Assembly: GCA_903828635.1 (NCBI GenBank)
Contig: CAIKMY010000215.1
Span: 1 to 32,430 of the forward strand
Source: an uncultured Acidobacteriota bacterium
GTDB lineage: Bacteria; Acidobacteriota; Blastocatellia; RBC074
Direction: 5' to 3'
DNA length: 32,430 bases
Shown here: piece after piece, positions 26,301-32,430 of the stretch
Numbering within the stretch: position 1 is the stretch's first letter
Layout: every line of letters starts with the position of its first letter
Position numbers and translations under genes: made by a program
Notes under the pieces: generated by a model
Told to the model about the DNA's origin: nothing
The model's database searches: none
Seen by the model: only the letters and a program-made list of their open reading frames with translations

Positions 26301-27223
26301 TAATTGCCAAAATAGAACAGCCGATTCTTCCGGACAGGCCCGCCGATCGTGAAACCTCCCTCGTTACGGCGTGCCCGCGGTCGGGTGATAGCGTCCTTGT
26401 TGAAGAAGAAGTCGTTGGCATTCAGCTTCTCGTTTTGCAGATAGTGGTAGATCGATCCGTGCAGGTCATTCGTTCCCCCGCGCGTCACCAACTGAAAGTT
26501 TCCGCCTCCCGAGCGGCCAGTCGAGGCATCATAGAGGCTTGTCTGGAGCTTAACCTCGGAGAGTGACTCTGGCGACGGTGAGATGTTGTTGTTGAGCGAT
26601 CCCTCATTGGAGGTGATATTGGTCGCATCGATGCCATTGAAACTGAGGCTGGTGCTGGTCGTTCTTGTTCCGTTGACCGATGGCGAAATGTTGCCGTTAC
26701 CGTTAGTCAGCACAGGTGGCAGATCGGCACTCACTCCGGCCTCGGCCGAGAGAAGATGAGTAAAGCTGCGCGTCGCCGTTGGCACTCTGGTCAGCTCCTC
26801 GGCATTGAGCTGGCGAAATGTAGTGACGGTTGAAGGAGTAAGGAGTGGAGTCGTGTCTGTGACATCGATCTGCATATCAACCTGCCCGACCTCAAGTCGG
26901 ATATCGAGCTGGCGTGGAACTGACGCCTCGACGTCGACGGTCGCCACCGATTTGCTGAATCCGGGAGCTTCGAAAGAGACCTTATACTGTCCAACCGGAA
27001 GCACTGGAAGCTGCCAGCGACCCTCACCATCGGCGACGGCATTCCGCACGAGCCCGGTCTCCGTACTCGTCGCGACAACCTTTGCCCCGGGGACACTCGC
27101 GCCGGTCGTATCTTGAACTGTTCCAGTCAGACTCCCTGTCGGGCCCGACTGCGAAAAACCTGGCAGACTGAGCGCGATCAACACAAACAGCCCGACAAAA
27201 TTGCCAATAATCAGCCTTTTCAT
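23342..27223 (-). CDS. Oar-like TonB-dependent outer-membrane receptor
   Basis: Signal peptide; GSLTGTVQDTTGASVPGAKVVATSTETGLVRNAVADGEGRWQLPVLPVGQYKVSFEAPGF; LSEVKLQTSLYDASTGRSGGGNFQLVTRGGTNDLHGSIYHYLQNEKLNANDFFFNK; C-terminus VMQFGLKLKF; strong GGAGGAG RBS. Confidence 0.95.
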   Translation of the reverse strand: MKRLIIGNFVGLFVLIALSLPGFSQSGPTGSLTGTVQDTTGASVPGAKVVATSTETGLVRNAVADGEGRWQLPVLPVGQYKVSFEAPGFSKSVATVDVEASVPRQLDIRLEVGQVDMQIDVTDTTPLLTPSTVTTFRQLNAEELTRVPTATRSFTHLLSAEAGVSADLPPVLTNGNGNISPSVNGTRTTSTSLSFNGIDATNITSNEGSLNNNISPSPESLSEVKLQTSLYDASTGRSGGGNFQLVTRGGTNDLHGSIYHYLQNEKLNANDFFFNKDAITRPRARRNEGGFTIGGPVRKNRLFYFGNYQRTEASTAFVPTASSISVQPQALQLINGPRTKENLFAAFSQLNPGITSSIPNAAAISDVAVRLLNLKNPATGDFFIPAPRGNNVVGRDINTGSGADLSVGGNPYIRQRNVFPATFKQDQFTTRLDYRPVESNTLSGTFFYSNFPGFDPFPDPNSLISPVTLKRSDRNLTLAISDIHTFSPALINEVRFGLFTLNNTRVLDDPFLEITNESVGIPNPALAFDQGPGTRRLGHYVGRPGTLMERFSFGGPNDSFNRREQRTWSIADNLTLLKGAHSLRFGGEYKAHSFDSALPEEQATEFEKFDNFTMLLRGLAFEADTQFGVTEKEFRFRDLSLYATDDYRLGSKLTLNLGARWEWFGWPEERNGLIGNFIPGAIRDFSTPLPGFLVAANVKPTGFKAIDDAVGATKKANNNHTLNGQDLNNIAPRVGFAFTPFSNAKLVFRGGYGLFYDRPSAAFINTIFSNYPFLREAEVTFPSSAVPLTRAWSNQNPNQPFNQYLPNRVVRTGGANGTYQIRDNTGVAIGADGRPNPTDPATGQPFLGNIAETFEFRAIDQNLRTPYIQQWNFGLQYEISRDLMFEARYNGTRGVKLLQATSFTQGFDLNNPATPDYIFERFNQAYIAAGAPNGPLNTGNTARDRGLGKAFGFQNPYILGVAPTCANGQITMPANSPVDLNLANRLSCTATNTLQGGSVITFEGRTPFLGFDVPEAVLLGNSAFSNFHSAQFSLTRRFSKGLQFNLAYSFSKAMDNSSVEPGSTAGSGKPDLPNAGFTAQGNAFNTRANYAPSDFDRSHRISASFVYELPTFGSNSKLIKGWQLSGFLQNQTGTPFSIFSAEVVAGSAANYASTRLGSGGLYRLAFGRPSLCGSLSDLRQSSGDRTERYFNPGVLCSPLTTAGGYPNNFGFGNLGRNVLRAPSQQRFDVGLAKSTQFTERVGLEFRWEVFNLFNSVNFAAPENVIGDAGTDFNKITNTVGGPRVMQFGLKLKF

Positions 27224-27555
27224 CCATCTCCTCCTGATTCAATCCGGGCCGCAGGGGCCACGATGAAGTTCTCTCCACTACACTTGATGTTGTGCAGGTG
27301 AGAGTTTGAAGTCCAATGGCCATCGTATGAGATCAGATTTAAGACTGAGTCAGGTAAACGTTATGTATTACTGAAGACTTTATCAAATCTGTGTTAAGTG
27401 GGCGTTGGAAGAAGAATACACGTTGCACAGACTGAGCCGGAGCAGATCACGTACTTGTAGTCCTTGCATTTTGCTGTCAAACCGTAGTTTCATACCCACT
27501 CGATCAGAACCACTATCTGTTTTTCAACCATCCACCGCGAGAGGGATTCGACAGT

Positions 27556-30500
27556 ATGAAAACAATGCCAGGCAGACAGGTCAACGTCTTATTTTTGAGA
27601 CTGATCATATTAAGTGGCATTGCTGCAATGGCGGTTCTTCATCTGGCCTTGCCTGAGCGAGGCTGGACAGAGTCAATCAGGGTAGACTTTGCAAGAGATA
27701 TTCGCCCTATCCTCTCTGACAAGTGCTTTGTCTGCCACGGACCGGATGCACAGAACAAAAAGATTCGGCTGAGGCTCGACTCGGAGGAGGCGGCGAAGAC
27801 AGATCTCGGTCGTGGGCGACGGGCAATCATCCCCGGCGATGTCGAGCGGAGTGAACTGGTGCGCAGGATCACGGCGGAGGACGAGTTACTGCGAATGCCG
27901 CCGGTCAGTTCGCCACATCGGCTGACGGAAGAGGAAAAGGGGCTGCTGATCGAGTGGATCCGGCAGGGAGCAGCGTGGCAGAACCACTGGGCCTTTGCCG
28001 CACCGCTGAGGCCGGAGTTGCCGGCGGTTAAGCAGAGGAGCTGGCCGCGCAACGAAATCGACCATTTCGTCCTCGCCCGACTGGAAAAGGAGGGGATGAG
28101 TCCGTCACCAGAGGCCGATCGGGGAACGCTGCTGCGCCGGGTGACGCTTGACCTCACCGGGCTGCCACCGACGCTGGCGGAGCTCGACGCCTTCCTCGCC
28201 GACAAGAGTCCGCAGGCGTGGGAGAAGGTTGTTGATCGGCTCCTGGCCAGCCCGCGATTTGGCGAGCGCCTGGCTTTTCGCTGGCTCGACGCTGCACGTT
28301 ATGCCGACACCAATGGCTACCAGATAGATGGCGATCGCTCGGCGTGGAGGTGGCGTGACTGGGTGATCGAGGCATTCAATCGCAATCTGCCCTATGATCA
28401 GTTCATCATTGAGCAGCTTGCCGGCGACCTGCTGCCTCAACCGACGCTTGACCAGCGGATTGCGACGGCCTTCAATCGCAATCACCGTATCAATGCCGAG
28501 GGAGGCATTGTCCCCGAGGAATACGCCGTCGAGTATGTCGTCGACCGCGTCGATACCACCTCGACCGTCTTCATGGGGCTGACGGTCGGTTGCGCTCGCT
28601 GCCATAATCACAAATATGACCCGCTGCGGCAGGCGGAGTACTACCGGCTCTTCGCCTACTTCAATTCGATCCCCGAGGATGGACGAGCCTTCGACTGGGG
28701 CAACTCAGCGCCGTGGATCGCGGCTCCGACCAGCACCGAGCAGGTGCGGCTGAAGGAGATCGATGCCCGGATTGCCCGACTCAACGCCCGGGTCAGCAAA
28801 GCCTGGGTTGAGCCGGGCAGCATCGAGGGGAGGCAGGCGGCGGTCAGCGAATATCCGACGCGGGATCTCTTCATCCACTTCCCGATGGACGAAAAGCTCC
28901 CGCCAACCATCGGCAAATCACCCAAACCTCACCACAACCTTCAGGAGAAGAAACCGACAGAGAAGAAGCCCGGCGACAAGCCCGAAACACCGGAGCCGAC
29001 AGGCTTCGTCGATGGTCAGCCACAGTATCTCCCCGGGCCGACTGGCGAGGCGCTGCGACTCGACGGTCAGACTTTCTACAGCTTTGGCCGGATTGGCGAC
29101 TTTCGCTACAAGTCGACCAGCCAGGACTTTCGCGAGCGGTTCGCCGTCTCGGCCTGGATCAGGCCGGAAGCCGAGACGAGTGGCGCAATCTTCACCAAGA
29201 TGCGCGATGTCGCCGAGGAGAAAGATAACGGGCTGCCGCGGATTGGCGGCGTCGGGCTCTTCTTCGCCAATGGCCGTATCCATTTCCAGATGGTTCGTGA
29301 ATGGAACTACGATGGCTATCGCTCGGAGACCGAGGATACGCTTGAAACCGGCAGGTGGCATCACGTTCTGCTCCAGTTTGACGGATTTCTCCAGCACAAC
29401 GACCGGGTGCGCATCTTCGTTGATGGTCGCGAGGCGCGGTTGAAGGTAACCCAGCCGTCGCTCTACCTTTACTGGGGGCTGCCGGAGATGCCGTTGCGGG
29501 TCGGTGGTGGTGGTGGTCCCGGGATGCGCTTTCGCGGAGCAATCGACGATCTGAGGTTTTACACGCGAGCGTTGAGCGATGATGAGATCGCGATTCTTTC
29601 GTGTGCCGATTCCATAGCCAGCATCGCGGCCATTCCGGCGGAGCGACGCACCCGGGCACAGGATCTGAAGCTGCGGTTCGCCTGGTACGGATCGCTTGCG
29701 CCGCAACCGGTGAGGAGTCTCTGGCAGGAACTTGATGAACTGAAAGCTGAGCGGCAGCGGCTGATCGACAGCTTCCCGACACTCATGATCATGGAGGAGA
29801 TGGCGACACCGCGACCGGCCTACCTGCTGCGACGCGGGGCCTATGATATGCCTGGCGAGCAGGTGACGCGCGGTGTCCCGGCAATCCTCCCGCCGCTGGG
29901 CGGTGAGCTTCCCGACAATCGCCTCGGGCTGGCGCGCTGGCTGGTGCGCAGTGATCATCCGCTGACGGCGCGCGTCGCGGTCAACCGGTTCTGGCAAATG
30001 ATCTTTGGCGCCGGACTGGTGAGAACCGTTGAGGATTTTGGTTCACAGGGTGAACTCCCAAGCCATCCGGAGCTGCTCGACTGGCTGGCGGTCGAGTTCC
30101 GCTCGCCCCGGTCGACCGGCAGAGGCCTTGCCTGGGATCTCAAGGGGCTGATCAGAATGATGGTCACCAGTGCGACCTATCGCCAATCATCGACGGCGAC
30201 AGCGGAGACGATCGCACGTGATCCGGAGAATCGCCTGCTGGGCCGGGCCTCGCGGCTGCGTCTGCCGGCAGAGGCAATCCGCGACCAGGCGCTCGCACTC
30301 TCCGGACTGCTTATCGAAAAAATCGGCGGACCGTCAGTCAAACCCTATCAGCCGGACGGGCTCTACAAAGACATGGCCTTCTCCAGCCTCACCGGCTACG
30401 AGCGCGACCGCGGTGACGGACTCTGGCGTCGCAGCCTCTACACTTTCTGGAAGCGGACCGTGCTCTCGCCAACGATGCAGGTCTTCGATGCCTCCGCACG

Positions 30501-30882
30501 CGAATTCTGCACGGTGCGTGAAACCCGCACCAACACTCCGCTTCAGTCACTCAACCTGATGAACGACATCACCTACATCGAGTCGGCGCGGATGCTTGCC
30601 GGGCACCTGCTCCACGAAGGCGGCGGATCAAGCGACGAGCGACTCGCCCGGGGATTTCGTCTCGTCACCGCCCGCCCGCCCGCGGAACGCGAGCTGGCCG
30701 TCCTCCGACGCTACCTCGAATCGCAGACCGCTCTCTTCTCTGCCCGTCCCGAGGAGGCCGCCAGACTGCTCGCCCTCGGTGAGAAGAAGAGCCCGTCCGA
30801 CATCGACAAGACCGAACTGGCATCCTGGACAATGGTTGCCAGCCTGCTGCTCAACCTCGACGAGGCAATTACCAGGCAGTAA
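27556..30882 (+). CDS. PSD1-type protein: planctomycete-type cytochrome c motif + DUF1549 + LamG/ConA-like + DUF1553
   Basis: [33 protein letters not shown] (CXXCH); [41 protein letters not shown]; LamG-like [21 protein letters not shown]...[74 protein letters not shown]. Confidence 0.95.
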   Translation: MKTMPGRQVNVLFLRLIILSGIAAMAVLHLALPERGWTESIRVDFARDIRPILSDKCFVCHGPDAQNKKIRLRLDSEEAAKTDLGRGRRAIIPGDVERSELVRRITAEDELLRMPPVSSPHRLTEEEKGLLIEWIRQGAAWQNHWAFAAPLRPELPAVKQRSWPRNEIDHFVLARLEKEGMSPSPEADRGTLLRRVTLDLTGLPPTLAELDAFLADKSPQAWEKVVDRLLASPRFGERLAFRWLDAARYADTNGYQIDGDRSAWRWRDWVIEAFNRNLPYDQFIIEQLAGDLLPQPTLDQRIATAFNRNHRINAEGGIVPEEYAVEYVVDRVDTTSTVFMGLTVGCARCHNHKYDPLRQAEYYRLFAYFNSIPEDGRAFDWGNSAPWIAAPTSTEQVRLKEIDARIARLNARVSKAWVEPGSIEGRQAAVSEYPTRDLFIHFPMDEKLPPTIGKSPKPHHNLQEKKPTEKKPGDKPETPEPTGFVDGQPQYLPGPTGEALRLDGQTFYSFGRIGDFRYKSTSQDFRERFAVSAWIRPEAETSGAIFTKMRDVAEEKDNGLPRIGGVGLFFANGRIHFQMVREWNYDGYRSETEDTLETGRWHHVLLQFDGFLQHNDRVRIFVDGREARLKVTQPSLYLYWGLPEMPLRVGGGGGPGMRFRGAIDDLRFYTRALSDDEIAILSCADSIASIAAIPAERRTRAQDLKLRFAWYGSLAPQPVRSLWQELDELKAERQRLIDSFPTLMIMEEMATPRPAYLLRRGAYDMPGEQVTRGVPAILPPLGGELPDNRLGLARWLVRSDHPLTARVAVNRFWQMIFGAGLVRTVEDFGSQGELPSHPELLDWLAVEFRSPRSTGRGLAWDLKGLIRMMVTSATYRQSSTATAETIARDPENRLLGRASRLRLPAEAIRDQALALSGLLIEKIGGPSVKPYQPDGLYKDMAFSSLTGYERDRGDGLWRRSLYTFWKRTVLSPTMQVFDASAREFCTVRETRTNTPLQSLNLMNDITYIESARMLAGHLLHEGGGSSDERLARGFRLVTARPPAERELAVLRRYLESQTALFSARPEEAARLLALGEKKSPSDIDKTELASWTMVASLLLNLDEAITRQ

Positions 30883-30912
30883 CCCATTCCCAACCATCGG
30901 AGAGCGATAGCA

Positions 30913-32361
<1,449 letters not shown>

Positions 32362-32366
32362 GTTAA

Positions 32367-32430
32367 TTGAGAATGGAGAATTGAGAATGGAGAATTGAGA
32401 ATTGAGAATTGAGAATGGAGAATGGAGAAT
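32367..32430. repeat. Heptamer tandem array T[T/G]GAGAA, at least 9 copies, truncated by the window edge
   Basis: ttgagaa tggagaa ttgagaa tggagaa ttgagaa ttgagaa ttgagaa tggagaa tggagaa t, starting 5 nt after the DUF1501 stop. Confidence 0.95.

Noticed and set aside
27333-27394. CAGATTT...AAATCTG 7-bp inverted repeat in the receptor 3/PSD1 divergent region
   Set aside because: Short arms with a long spacer in locally AT-rich DNA; only weakly above chance, so mentioned in connection with the receptor 1 repeat but not claimed alone.
28918-29997. 359-aa minus-strand ORF
   Set aside because: Antisense to the well-supported PSD1 gene; no domain or RBS support.
32367-32430. Terminal heptamer array as a CRISPR array
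   Set aside because: Units are 7 bp and contiguous, with no spacers; this is a simple tandem repeat, not repeat-spacer architecture.

Overview
The window looks like an acidobacterial-type chromosomal segment; this is inferred from a VWFA-related Acidobacterial-type protein, three very large Oar-like TonB-dependent receptors and a DUF1549/DUF1553 + DUF1501 pair. From left to right: (i) a left-truncated TPR protein followed by a seven-CXXCH multiheme cytochrome; (ii) a + strand Oar-like receptor, TPR, VWFA module; (iii) a long minus-strand run comprising Oar-like receptor, DUF4127 protein, ion-transporter-like permease, HyuA-type hydantoinase/oxoprolinase without HyuB, LolA-like protein, IrrE/ImmA-like HExxH protein and BadF/GlcNAc-kinase-like ATPase; (iv) a metallophosphoesterase convergent with a solitary bacterial-microcompartment BMC-H shell gene, which sits downstream of a third giant receptor; (v) a + strand PSD1-type (CXXCH/DUF1549/LamG/DUF1553) plus Tat-signal DUF1501 pair, followed directly by a heptamer tandem array running off the right edge. 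The most interesting leads are the orphan BMC-H gene and its structured upstream region, the uncharacterised DUF4127/HyuA/kinase/IrrE-like run, the terminal T[T/G]GAGAA array, and GC-rich hairpins after the receptor genes. No rRNA, tRNA, CRISPR, transposase or phage genes were recognised. Family assignments were made by eye from motifs, without database searches.
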